Assembly: GCF_900115095.1 (NCBI RefSeq)
Contig: NZ_FOVH01000027.1
Span: 1-64,000 of the forward strand
Direction of reading: 5' to 3'
Source of the DNA: Actinomadura madurae
GTDB lineage: Bacteria > Actinomycetota > Actinomycetes > Streptosporangiales > Streptosporangiaceae
DNA: 64,000 nt
Shown: positions 31,938 to 39,974 of the stretch, one piece after another
Position numbering within the stretch: position 1 is the stretch's first letter
Layout of the letters: the number at the start of each line of letters is the position of its first letter
Position numbers and translations under genes: made by a program
The notes under the pieces: generated by a model
Told to the model about the DNA's origin: nothing
The model's database searches: none
What the model saw: only the letters and a program-made list of their open reading frames with translations

Positions 31938-34826
31938 ATGGCGGGCGAGGGCGACAGGGTCCTGAGCGAGGACCGGCTGCGCGGGGTGCTCGACCTGTTC
32001 GAACGGCTGCGGGAGCGGCCGCCGTGGCGGTGGCGGGAGCGGCTGCGGCCCCTCCTGCTGCTGCTCGGGCCGGGCCGCGCCGCGTCCCACGCCGCCGAGA
32101 TGCTCAAGTCCCGATGCGAGGACGAGCGGGCGCCGGTGTCGCACATCGCCGCGGAGACGCCCGCCACCGACGTCGCGGGCGTCCTGCGGGAGGCCAAGCG
32201 GGAGCTGTCGCAGCCGAGCAGCCGGGCCCGGGGCGAGCCGGCGCTGCGGTTCACGCTGCTGGAGATGGCGCTGTGGCTGCGCGACCTGCGCGAGATCCGG
32301 CTCGCGGGGGACCGGCCGCCGCCGCGCGGGGTGTCCTCGGCCGAGCGGGAGAACCATCTGCTGGTGCGGAGGCTGACGCAGCCGCCGGTCGGCGACAACG
32401 AGAACGCCCGGCGGCGGGAGCTGAACCGCGTGATCCGGCGGCGCGGGCGGGACGTCCTGCGCGACCTGGAGGAGGTGCGCGGCAGGCCCGCCACGTTCCT
32501 GTCGTTCCTGGAGCAGATCGCGCCGATCGGGGTCGCCGCCGTCGCGCTGATCAGCGCCGGGACGGCGGCGGCGCTCGACCTGGCGTCCGCCGTGCTCGCC
32601 GCGGTCATCGGGCTGGCGTTCGTGACCGTGCAGATCGTCGCCCGGACGCGCGGCTGGTTCGGGGTGCGCCGGTTCGGCTGGTTCCTCCGGCAGCCCTACG
32701 TGGACCGCGACTCCACCGGCTTCCTCGGGTTCGCGCTCGGGGTGTTCGACCCGCGCCCGGTCGAGCCGGACGACCACGGCGAGCAGCTCGACCTGCTGCT
32801 CGTGGCCGCGTTCCTGGAGGACCTGCGCCGCTGCTACCGGCGCGACTACCGGCGGGCGGCGTGGGCGCGCGTCCGCTATCCGGTGCTGATCTTCGAGCAC
32901 CTGTCGGCCGGGCATCCCGGGGTGACGTTCGTGGAGCTGGTCGAGCGGGTCCGCGCCGACAGCCAGGCGAGCGACGGGCTGGCCGGCTTCGACCCGCTCG
33001 TCGTGGTCGCCGGCGTCGACCCGACCGCCCCCGCCGACGACGACCCGTCCGCCCCGTCCGGGCCGCGGCTGGTCGACCGGCTCGCGCAGGCCGTGCGGGT
33101 GGACATGTCGTCGGGCGAGCCGCAGAGCGTCATCGCCGCGCGCGGCCTGTGGGACCGCTACACGCGGGAGCAGCGGCGCGTCGGCGCCCTCGGCTCGCGC
33201 CGGGAGCTGCGCGTCGACATCACCCGCGACCCGGGCGGCGACCTGCCGCCCGTCCGGCCGGTGCGGCGCCGCCCGCGGATCGCCCATCCGGCGCTGCCGT
33301 GGATCGCGATGGTCGCGGTCGCCGCCGCGTCCATCACGGTGATCTCCGTCCAGGCGGTGCGGTACTGCTCGCCGTTCGGCATCCGGCGGATGGCGAACGG
33401 CGAGTGCGTCGGCCTCACCGACGGGTCGTACCGCTTCGGCCCGGACTCCGGCGGCGAGAACAACGACAACCGGCTGAACAAGGTCCTGGACGCGATCGAG
33501 TCGCAGAACGACCACGTCAAGGAGTCCGGCAAGCCGCACGCGACGGTCGTCTACCTGGGCCCGGTGACGGCCGACCCGTCCATCAAGAACAAGCGGATCG
33601 ACCTGCTCGCCGGGGTGCAGGGCGAGCTGATCGGGCTGGCGATCGCGCAGCAGCGGTTCAACGACGCCGCCGAGGGCGACGACCTGCGGCTGCGGGTGCT
33701 GATCGCCAACGCGGGCGCCAGGTTCCGCTACGCCGTGCACGTCGCCCAGCAGATCCGCGACCTCGCGCTGAAGGACCGCTCCATCGTCGCGGTCATCGGG
33801 TTCGAGCAGAGCCGGCGGCAGACGCAGGACGCGATCAGGCTGCTGGCCAAGTCGGCGCTGCCGCTGGTCGGGACCGCCAACAGCTACGACGGGACGGCCC
33901 TGCTCGACGGCGACGCCGGCTTCTCGCCCTACTACTTCCGGCTCGCGTCCCCGAACGCGCGGACGGCCGAGCACGCCGCGTACTGGGCGCGGCACGGCGC
34001 CGTCGGCGGGACGAAGGCGGACGACGCGGTGGTCATCTACGACGGCGACCCCGACGACATCTACAGCGCGAACCTGGCGGACGACTTCCGGAAGTCGTTC
34101 CGGCCCGGCAAGGCGCTCATGCGGCCGTACAAGAACCCGGGCGAGCTGAACAAGGCGGTCCGGGAGGCGTGCCGGAACCAGCCCGACCTGTTCTACTACG
34201 CGGGCAGGTCGGACGAGTTCCGCTCGTTCATCAACGTCCTGGAGCTGTCCTGCCCGAAGCGCCCGCTGGTCCTAGCGGACGACGAGATCGCCAAGTACGT
34301 CAGCGACAACGCCGAGGACATCGGCCGCAAGGGCACCTTCGACCTGTACTTCACGCCGCTGGCCGCGCGGGAGGCGTGGACGCGGCGCTGGATCGGCGAC
34401 CAGCCGCCGCAGACGTTCTACTCCGACTACGACCCGGCCGTCCGGAAGATGACCGACCACGACGACGCGACCGGGCGGCGGCCGTCCATCACCCGCGCCG
34501 CCGTCAGCTACGACGCGGCGACCCTCGTCGCGACCGTGGCGGGCAGGGTGTACTGGCAGGAGGAGGCGCTGCCGTCGGCGGGCTCGGTGTTCGCCGCGCT
34601 GAACGACCCGGACCACGACGTCCTGCCCAACGGGGCGAGCGGCGTCCTGCGGTTCGGCTCGCGCGCCACCGGCCACCAGGTCATCGACCGCCCGGTGATC
34701 CTCGCGACGATCAAGCGGGACGGCACGACCGAGGTCCGGCAGGTGTGCGGCCGCCTCATCGCGGGCGAGCAGGGGAAGGCCGACTGCCCGCCCGGGGACG
34801 GGCGGAGCGGCGCGCCGTCCCAGTGA
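31938..34826 (+). CDS. membrane protein: degenerate P-loop-like region fused to a type 1 periplasmic-binding domain
   Basis: A 962-residue fusion. Residues 38-60 (LRPLLLLLGPGRAASHAAEM) resemble a Walker A strand-loop-helix, but GPGRAAS lacks the lysine. Two membrane helices follow (about 195-212 and 214-235). Residues 310-360 give a Walker-B-like ARVRYPVLIFEHLSAG then PLVVVAGVDP. Membrane helices between Walker A and B are a feature of KAP-type NTPases; that relation is my inference. A third helix (453-473) leads outside to residues 478-962, an ABC-type branched-chain amino-acid-receptor-like domain: RIDLLAGVQGELIGLAIA, IVAVIGFEQSRRQTQ, LPLVGTANSYDG and DLFYYAGRSDEF. Paired cysteines occur only in this outer part and could form disulfides. 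No transporter genes are adjacent, so it may be a receptor rather than an uptake component. Confidence 0.75.
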   Translation: MAGEGDRVLSEDRLRGVLDLFERLRERPPWRWRERLRPLLLLLGPGRAASHAAEMLKSRCEDERAPVSHIAAETPATDVAGVLREAKRELSQPSSRARGEPALRFTLLEMALWLRDLREIRLAGDRPPPRGVSSAERENHLLVRRLTQPPVGDNENARRRELNRVIRRRGRDVLRDLEEVRGRPATFLSFLEQIAPIGVAAVALISAGTAAALDLASAVLAAVIGLAFVTVQIVARTRGWFGVRRFGWFLRQPYVDRDSTGFLGFALGVFDPRPVEPDDHGEQLDLLLVAAFLEDLRRCYRRDYRRAAWARVRYPVLIFEHLSAGHPGVTFVELVERVRADSQASDGLAGFDPLVVVAGVDPTAPADDDPSAPSGPRLVDRLAQAVRVDMSSGEPQSVIAARGLWDRYTREQRRVGALGSRRELRVDITRDPGGDLPPVRPVRRRPRIAHPALPWIAMVAVAAASITVISVQAVRYCSPFGIRRMANGECVGLTDGSYRFGPDSGGENNDNRLNKVLDAIESQNDHVKESGKPHATVVYLGPVTADPSIKNKRIDLLAGVQGELIGLAIAQQRFNDAAEGDDLRLRVLIANAGARFRYAVHVAQQIRDLALKDRSIVAVIGFEQSRRQTQDAIRLLAKSALPLVGTANSYDGTALLDGDAGFSPYYFRLASPNARTAEHAAYWARHGAVGGTKADDAVVIYDGDPDDIYSANLADDFRKSFRPGKALMRPYKNPGELNKAVREACRNQPDLFYYAGRSDEFRSFINVLELSCPKRPLVLADDEIAKYVSDNAEDIGRKGTFDLYFTPLAAREAWTRRWIGDQPPQTFYSDYDPAVRKMTDHDDATGRRPSITRAAVSYDAATLVATVAGRVYWQEEALPSAGSVFAALNDPDHDVLPNGASGVLRFGSRATGHQVIDRPVILATIKRDGTTEVRQVCGRLIAGEQGKADCPPGDGRSGAPSQ

Positions 34827-34861
34827 CCCCGGGCACGGCGGAGCGGCCCCGGGCACGGCAA

Positions 34862-34886
34862 AGGCCCCCGGTCCGGCCGGGGGCCT
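34862..34886. terminator. hairpin between convergent genes
   Basis: AGGCCCCCGG and CCGGGGGCCT form a perfect 10-bp stem with the 5-base loop TCCGG, between the convergent receptor-like gene and citrate synthase gene. No T-run; probably works in both directions. Confidence 0.65.
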
Positions 34887-34912
34887 CAGGCGCGTCCTGC
34901 GGGGGTGGGGGG

Positions 34913-36016
34913 TCAGCGCTTGAGGATCTCCGCTGCGCCGCGCACGTCGGTGAGCGAGCGGCTCCCGGGGCCCGTGTAGCGGGCGCTCGGCCGGACGAGG
35001 CGCCCGGTGCGCTTCTGCTCCAGGATGTGCGCCGCCCAGCCCGCGGTGCGGCCGCAGGTGAACATCGCGGGCATCATCGCGGTCGGGACCTCGGCGAAGT
35101 CCAGGATCACCGCGGCCCAGAACTCCACGTTCGTCTCGATCGGGCGGTCCGGGCGGCGCTCGCGCAGCTCGGCGAGGGCCGCGTCCTCCAGGGCCTTGGC
35201 GGCCTCGAAGCGCGGCGCGTCCAGCTCCTTGGCGGTGCGGCGCAGCACCCGGGCGCGCGGGTCCTCGGCGCGGTAGACGCGGTGCCCGAAGCCCATCAGC
35301 CGATCGCCGGAGTCGAGGATGTTCGTGACGACCTTGCGGGCGTCGCCGAGCTGCTCGACCTTCTCGATCATCGGCAGGACGCGGGCGGGCGCGCCGCCGT
35401 GCAGCGGGCCGGACATGGCGCCGATCGCGCCGGAGATGCTGGCCGCCACGTCGGCGCCGGTGGAGGCGATGACGCGGGCGGTGAAGGTGGAGGCGTTCAT
35501 GCCGTGCTCGGCGGCGGAGACCCAGTACGCGTCGATGGCCCGCACGTGCTTGGGGTCGGGCTCACCGCGCCAGCGGACCATGAACCGCTCGGTGATCGTC
35601 TTCGCCTCGTCGATCCGGTCCTGGGAGACCATCGGCACGCCGACGCCCCGCGCGGACTGCGCGACGAACGACAGGGCCGTGACCGACACCCGCGCGAGGT
35701 CGGCGCGGGCCTGCTCGTCGGAGATGTCGAGCAGCGGCCGCATCCCGTACGCGGTGGCGAGGGTGGGGAGGGAGCTCTGCACGTCGACCCGCACGTCGCC
35801 GGAGGTGACCGGGAGCAGGTGCGGGTCGGCGGGGGCCAGTCCCGGGTCGAAGCTGTCGTCCACCAGGAGCCCCCAGGCGTCGCCGAAGGAGACGCGGCCG
35901 ACGAGTTCCTCGATGTCGACGCCCCGGTAACGGAGGGCGCCGCCCTCCTTGTCCGGTTCGGCGATCTCCGTCTCGAAGGCGACGACCCCCTCGAGACCGG
36001 GTTTGAAGTCGGACAT
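34913..36016 (-). CDS. citrate synthase, short actinobacterial type
   Basis: Condenses acetyl-CoA and oxaloacetate at the entry to the citric acid cycle (or a 2-methylcitrate-type paralogue; the two are hard to separate by eye). The 367-residue product has the catalytic histidines in AAEHGMNAST and GPLHGGAP, the GFGHRVYR motif, and a C-terminal Asp/Arg site around ILDFAEVP. The ATG at 36016 gives MSDFKPGLEGVVAFETEI, the typical start. It diverges from pdxH across 126 bases. Confidence 0.93.
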   Translation of the reverse strand: MSDFKPGLEGVVAFETEIAEPDKEGGALRYRGVDIEELVGRVSFGDAWGLLVDDSFDPGLAPADPHLLPVTSGDVRVDVQSSLPTLATAYGMRPLLDISDEQARADLARVSVTALSFVAQSARGVGVPMVSQDRIDEAKTITERFMVRWRGEPDPKHVRAIDAYWVSAAEHGMNASTFTARVIASTGADVAASISGAIGAMSGPLHGGAPARVLPMIEKVEQLGDARKVVTNILDSGDRLMGFGHRVYRAEDPRARVLRRTAKELDAPRFEAAKALEDAALAELRERRPDRPIETNVEFWAAVILDFAEVPTAMMPAMFTCGRTAGWAAHILEQKRTGRLVRPSARYTGPGSRSLTDVRGAAEILKR

Positions 36017-36142
36017 GTCGTCCTGCCTTTCGTCCCCAAGAGTGATAAGGCGGTGCCGTGCCATTGAACCTTGTCCGCCTTACCGACCAGTACCCAGGGG
36101 TCATGTGAGTTGCACAAGAACCAGGTGAGAGGCTCAGACGCT

Positions 36143-36853
36143 GTGAGTTCCCCAACGCCCGACCCTGCACGGCTCCGCAGATCCTACGAGGGGGGCGAAC
36201 TGTCGGAGCCGGCGCTCCCCGCCGATCCGCTCGCGCTGTTCGCGGCGTGGTTCGCCGACGTGCACGCCTCCGGGCTGGTCGAGCCGAACGCGATGATCCT
36301 CGCGACCGCGTCCGGCGACGGCGTCCCGAGCGCCCGGACCGTCCTGCTCAAGGGGTACGGGCCGCAGGGGTTCCGGTTCTTCACGAATCTGACGTCCCAC
36401 AAGGGCCGCGATCTCGCCGAGAACCCGCGCGCGGCGCTGGTTTTCCCGTGGCATCCCATGTACCGGCAGGTGCGCGTCGCCGGACCGGTGTTCGAGCTGT
36501 CGCGGGACGAGGTGGCCGCCTACTTCCGGACGCGCCCGTACGGGTCGCGGCTCGGCGCGTGGGCCAGCGAGAACCAGTCCGGCGTCATCTCCGGACGGGA
36601 CGAGCTGGAGCGCCGCTACGCCGAGGCCGCCCGGCGGTGGCCGGACCCGGCGGAGGGACGGGCCCCGGGAGCACCGGACGACGACGGGGCGGACGCCGTC
36701 CCGCTGCCGGACTTCTGGGGCGGCTACCGCGTCGTCCCGGAGTCGGTCGAGTTCTGGCAGGGCCGCCGCGACCGGCTCCACGACCGCATCCGCTACCGCA
36801 GGGCGACCCCATCGGATCCGGGAGAATGGACGGTCGAGAGACTGTCTCCGTGA
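36143..36853 (+). CDS. pdxH: pyridoxamine 5'-phosphate oxidase
   Basis: FMN enzyme that oxidises pyridoxine or pyridoxamine phosphate to pyridoxal phosphate. The 236-residue product has ARTVLLKGYGPQGFRFFTN, SHKGRDLAENPRAALVFPW, YFRTRPYGSRLGAWAS and the C-terminal RIRYRR substrate/FMN end, in standard order and length. GTG at 36143 has GAGAGG upstream. Its TGA overlaps the GTG of the next gene (GTGA), coupling it to an MFS transporter. Confidence 0.95.
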   Translation: MSSPTPDPARLRRSYEGGELSEPALPADPLALFAAWFADVHASGLVEPNAMILATASGDGVPSARTVLLKGYGPQGFRFFTNLTSHKGRDLAENPRAALVFPWHPMYRQVRVAGPVFELSRDEVAAYFRTRPYGSRLGAWASENQSGVISGRDELERRYAEAARRWPDPAEGRAPGAPDDDGADAVPLPDFWGGYRVVPESVEFWQGRRDRLHDRIRYRRATPSDPGEWTVERLSP

Positions 36854-38259
36854 CGGAACAGCAGCCAACCCCCGGCGACGGTCCTGACAGCGGCACGTCA
36901 GCGGCGTCCGGTACGTCCGGCAACTCCGGCAAATCCGGAAAGTCTGAGACCACCGACCCCGCCCCCGGACCGGAGGAGCCCGCGAGACCCGGCGGGACGG
37001 CGCGCCGGGGACGCCTGCGCGGCCTGGCGATCGACACCCGGCCGCTCGCGCTTCCCGCCTTCCGCCGGCTGTGGCTCGGGCAGGGCGTGTCGTTCATCGG
37101 CTTCCAGGTCACCGCGGTGGCCGTCCCGGTCCAGGTGTACGACATGACCCGGTCGTCGTTCTGGGTCGGCGTGCTCGGGTTCGTCAACCTCGTCCCGCTG
37201 ATCGTGTTCGGGCTGTGGGGCGGCGCGGTCGCCGACCACGTCGACCGGCGCAGGCTGCTGTTCGTCGCGTCCTGCGTGATGTGGGTCGCGACGCTGCTCC
37301 TCCTCGTCCAGGCGCTGCTCGGCATCGAGAACCTCGCCCTGATCATGGCGGTGGTGGCGATCCAGGCGATCGGGTTCGCGGTGTCCTCGCCGACCCGCAG
37401 CGCGATCATCCCCCGGCTGTTCGACGCGCGGCTCGTCCCCGCCGCCAACACCCTGAACTTCACGATCCTGCAAGGCGGCGGGCTGGCCGGGCCGCTGTTC
37501 GCGGGCGTCATCCTCGCGCGCTGGAGCTACGGCGCGGCCTACGCGCTGGACGCCGTGCTGTTCACCGTCGCGCTGTACGCGGCGCTGCGGCTCCCCGCCA
37601 TCCCGCCGCTCGCCGACACCGGCCGCGCCCCGGGCCTGCGGTCGGTGTTCGACGGGCTCCGGTTCCTGTCCACGCAGCCGGTGCTGATGATGTCGTTCGT
37701 CGTGGACATCATCGCGATGGCGATCGCGATGCCGCGGGCCCTGTTCCCCGAGGTCGCCGAGACCCGCTTCGGCGGCGAGGGGGCGGTCGGGTACCTGTTC
37801 GCCGCGATCGCGATCGGCGCCTTCCTCGGCGGGCTGTCGTCCGGCTGGATCGGACGGGTGCACCGGCAGGGGATCGCCCTCGTCGTGTCCATCGCGATCT
37901 GGGGCCTGGCCGTGGCCGCCGCCGGGCTGTCCCACCAGCTGTGGCTGGTGGTGGTCCTGCTCGCCGTCGGCGGCGCGGCCGACCTGGTCTCGTCGGTTTT
38001 TCGCCAGACGATGCTCCAGACGTACGCGCCGGACGAGATGCGGGGCCGGCTGCAGGGCGTCTTCACCGTCGTCGTCGCGGGCGGTCCGCGGCTCGGGGAC
38101 GTCCGGGCGGGCGCGACCGCCAGCCTCGCCGGGGCCACCGCGTCGTGGGTGGGCGGCGGCCTGGCCTGTGCCGTGCTGGTGGTCGTCGCCGGCTTCGCCG
38201 TCCCCGCCCTGCTCCGCTACGACACCCGCACCGCCCAGACCGTGTCGGTGAAGGGCTGA
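36850..38259 (+). CDS. MFS transporter, EntS-like
   Basis: A 469-residue exporter-type protein with about 12 helices starting near residue 60 (FRRLWLGQGVSFIGFQVTAV). Motif A is GGAVADHVDRRRL and a second-half counterpart is SSGWIGRVHRQGI. The N-terminal 55 residues are Gly/Ser/Pro-rich and disordered. The GTG at 36850 overlaps the pdxH stop; an ATG at 36826 is possible but lies inside pdxH. The pairing with pdxH suggests only co-expression; transport of a B6 vitamer is untested. Confidence 0.88.
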   Translation: MTEQQPTPGDGPDSGTSAASGTSGNSGKSGKSETTDPAPGPEEPARPGGTARRGRLRGLAIDTRPLALPAFRRLWLGQGVSFIGFQVTAVAVPVQVYDMTRSSFWVGVLGFVNLVPLIVFGLWGGAVADHVDRRRLLFVASCVMWVATLLLLVQALLGIENLALIMAVVAIQAIGFAVSSPTRSAIIPRLFDARLVPAANTLNFTILQGGGLAGPLFAGVILARWSYGAAYALDAVLFTVALYAALRLPAIPPLADTGRAPGLRSVFDGLRFLSTQPVLMMSFVVDIIAMAIAMPRALFPEVAETRFGGEGAVGYLFAAIAIGAFLGGLSSGWIGRVHRQGIALVVSIAIWGLAVAAAGLSHQLWLVVVLLAVGGAADLVSSVFRQTMLQTYAPDEMRGRLQGVFTVVVAGGPRLGDVRAGATASLAGATASWVGGGLACAVLVVVAGFAVPALLRYDTRTAQTVSVKG

Positions 38260-38282
38260 TCTGTCGATGAAGGGCTGAGGCG

Positions 38283-38987
38283 TCAGTGCAGGGCTGAGGC
38301 GGCGACCTTCAGGTCGTCCAGCAGGCCCTGGTACATCGCCTCGCGGTCGTCGGCGCGCAGGACGGCGGACGGGTGGACCGTCGCGAGCAGCCGCGCGCCG
38401 CCCGTGCCCGCGGGCGCGTCCTCGATCTCCCGAGCGGCGGCCGGGGTGCCGAGCGTCTCCAGATCGGGCATCGGGAACAGGCGCCCGCGCTGCTTCGTCA
38501 CCCGGAACGAGGACCCGAGCAGCGCCTTGCCGGCCGTGGCGCCCAGGACGACGACCACGTCCGGGTCGAGAAGCCGCAGTTCCGCCAGGAGCCAGGGGCG
38601 GCACGCCCGCATCTCGCCCGCGTTCGGCGGTTCGTGGATGCGCCGCTTGCCGCCTTCATGCCTCTTGAACTTGAAGTGCTTCACGGCGTTGGTGATGTAG
38701 ACGTCGCCGCGCTCGATCCCGGCCTCTTCCAGTACCTGGTCGAGGACGCGTCCGGCGGGGCCGACGAACGGGTGGCCCTTGCGGTCCTCCTGGTCGCCCG
38801 GCTGTTCTCCGACGAGCACGACCCGGCCTCCGGGGGAGCCCTCACCGAAGACCGTCTGCGTGGCGTTCCGGTAGAGGCCGCACCCCTGGCACCCGGCCGC
38901 AGCCTCGCGCAGCGCGTCCAGATCGGACCGCTCCTCGGGCGTCTCTGGCAGGAACGCTTCCGCGTCCTGGGAAGGTTTCGCGTTCAT
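38283..38987 (-). CDS. udgX: UdgX-type uracil-DNA glycosylase
   Basis: Fe-S uracil-DNA glycosylase of the UdgX class, which is known to form a covalent bond with the abasic site after removing uracil. The 234-residue product has N-terminal CQGCGLY cysteines (33, 36), motif 1 GEQPGDQED, FVGPAGRVLD, VKHFKF, the class-defining KRRIH loop (residues 114-118, His118 being the predicted covalent residue), and C-terminal ATVHPSAVLR. The start is the ATG at 38987; a GTG nine codons upstream is possible. It is convergent with the MFS gene and divergent from the DtxR gene. Confidence 0.92.
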   Translation of the reverse strand: MNAKPSQDAEAFLPETPEERSDLDALREAAAGCQGCGLYRNATQTVFGEGSPGGRVVLVGEQPGDQEDRKGHPFVGPAGRVLDQVLEEAGIERGDVYITNAVKHFKFKRHEGGKRRIHEPPNAGEMRACRPWLLAELRLLDPDVVVVLGATAGKALLGSSFRVTKQRGRLFPMPDLETLGTPAAAREIEDAPAGTGGARLLATVHPSAVLRADDREAMYQGLLDDLKVAASALH

Positions 38988-39086
38988 CTTGCGTTTCCCA
39001 CTACCCGGCTTCACGGGGATATTCGCGGGACCCGGCGACGTGGGGTCCGAGCAAGTAGACTTCCGACCATAAGACTGGAGGGAGCT

Positions 39087-39788
39087 GTGACCTCACACGG
39101 CCTTATCGATACCACGGAGATGTACCTCCGGACGGTTTTCGAGCTCGAAGAGGAGGGGATCATTCCCCTTCGCGCGCGCATCGCGGAGCGGCTCTCCCAG
39201 AGCGGCCCGACGGTGAGCCAGACGGTCGCGCGGATGGAACGCGACGGGCTCCTGCGGGTCGAGGGCGATCGGCATCTGGAGCTGACCGAGGAAGGTCGCG
39301 GCCTCGCCACGCGGGTCATGCGCAAGCACAGGCTCGCCGAATGCCTGCTGGTCAACGTCATCGGACTGCCCTGGGAGGACGTCCACATCGAGGCGTGCCG
39401 GTGGGAGCACGTGATGTCGGAGGACGTCGAGCGCCGCCTCGTCGCGCTGCTGGACAACCCGACCACCTGCCCGCACGGCAACCCGATCCCCGGCCTGGAC
39501 GAGCTCGGCGGGCACGGCGACGACACCGAGACCGCGCCGCTGTCGGTGATGACCGCGGTGGCGAGCCCGGCGGGCGCCGGCGCGGTGATCAGGCGGATCA
39601 GCGAGCAGGTGCAGAGCGACAGCGACCTGATGCTTAGACTCAAGCAGATAGGGATACAACCGGGACGAGAGGTGATTCTCCGGGCGACCGATGACGGGGT
39701 ACGGGTGATCAGTGACGACGAGGACGACAGTCCAGCGACCGAGCTGCAGCGCGACATCGCCGAGCACGTCTTCGTCAGCAGGCGCTGA
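39087..39788 (+). CDS. DtxR/IdeR family metal-dependent regulator
   Basis: Iron- or manganese-dependent repressor, 233 residues. The N-terminal winged helix (TTEMYLRTVFELEEEG then RLSQSGPTVSQTVARMERDGLL) is followed by the metal-binding dimerisation domain (HRLAECLLVNVIGL, EACRWEHVMSEDVE, and the CPHGNPIPG ligand segment) and an SH3-like C-terminal domain. This layout matches IdeR/DtxR rather than MntR. GTG at 39087 is preceded by GGAGGGAGCT. I saw no convincing iron box in the window, so its targets lie elsewhere. Confidence 0.92.
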   Translation: MTSHGLIDTTEMYLRTVFELEEEGIIPLRARIAERLSQSGPTVSQTVARMERDGLLRVEGDRHLELTEEGRGLATRVMRKHRLAECLLVNVIGLPWEDVHIEACRWEHVMSEDVERRLVALLDNPTTCPHGNPIPGLDELGGHGDDTETAPLSVMTAVASPAGAGAVIRRISEQVQSDSDLMLRLKQIGIQPGREVILRATDDGVRVISDDEDDSPATELQRDIAEHVFVSRR

Positions 39789-39876
39789 CACGGTCGGCGT
39801 GCGAGCATCCGTCCCGACGGTCTATACCGAAGATCTCCATAACACCGCGCGTTCCGGGCGTATCCCGGCGGCCTGT

Positions 39877-39895
39877 TCGTCGTTCAATACGACGA
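39877..39895. repeat. 7-bp inverted repeat upstream of the SpoIIE gene
   Basis: TCGTCGT and ACGACGA are exact reverse complements around TCAAT, 80 bases before the SpoIIE-type gene. Size and position suit an operator; there is no T-run, so it is not a clear terminator for the DtxR gene. Confidence 0.45.
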
Positions 39896-39974
39896 GGCGG
39901 ATACGCAAGAGGTCGATGCCGCGACGCCCGGTGATCATCGGGGCGGGGATGGCGAGTGTTACCGGGATGGGGAG

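Noticed and set aside
31679..36067. A 1462-codon open frame on the plus strand
   Set aside because: It runs out of frame through the receptor-like gene and antisense to citrate synthase; Arg/Gly/Ala-rich shadow.
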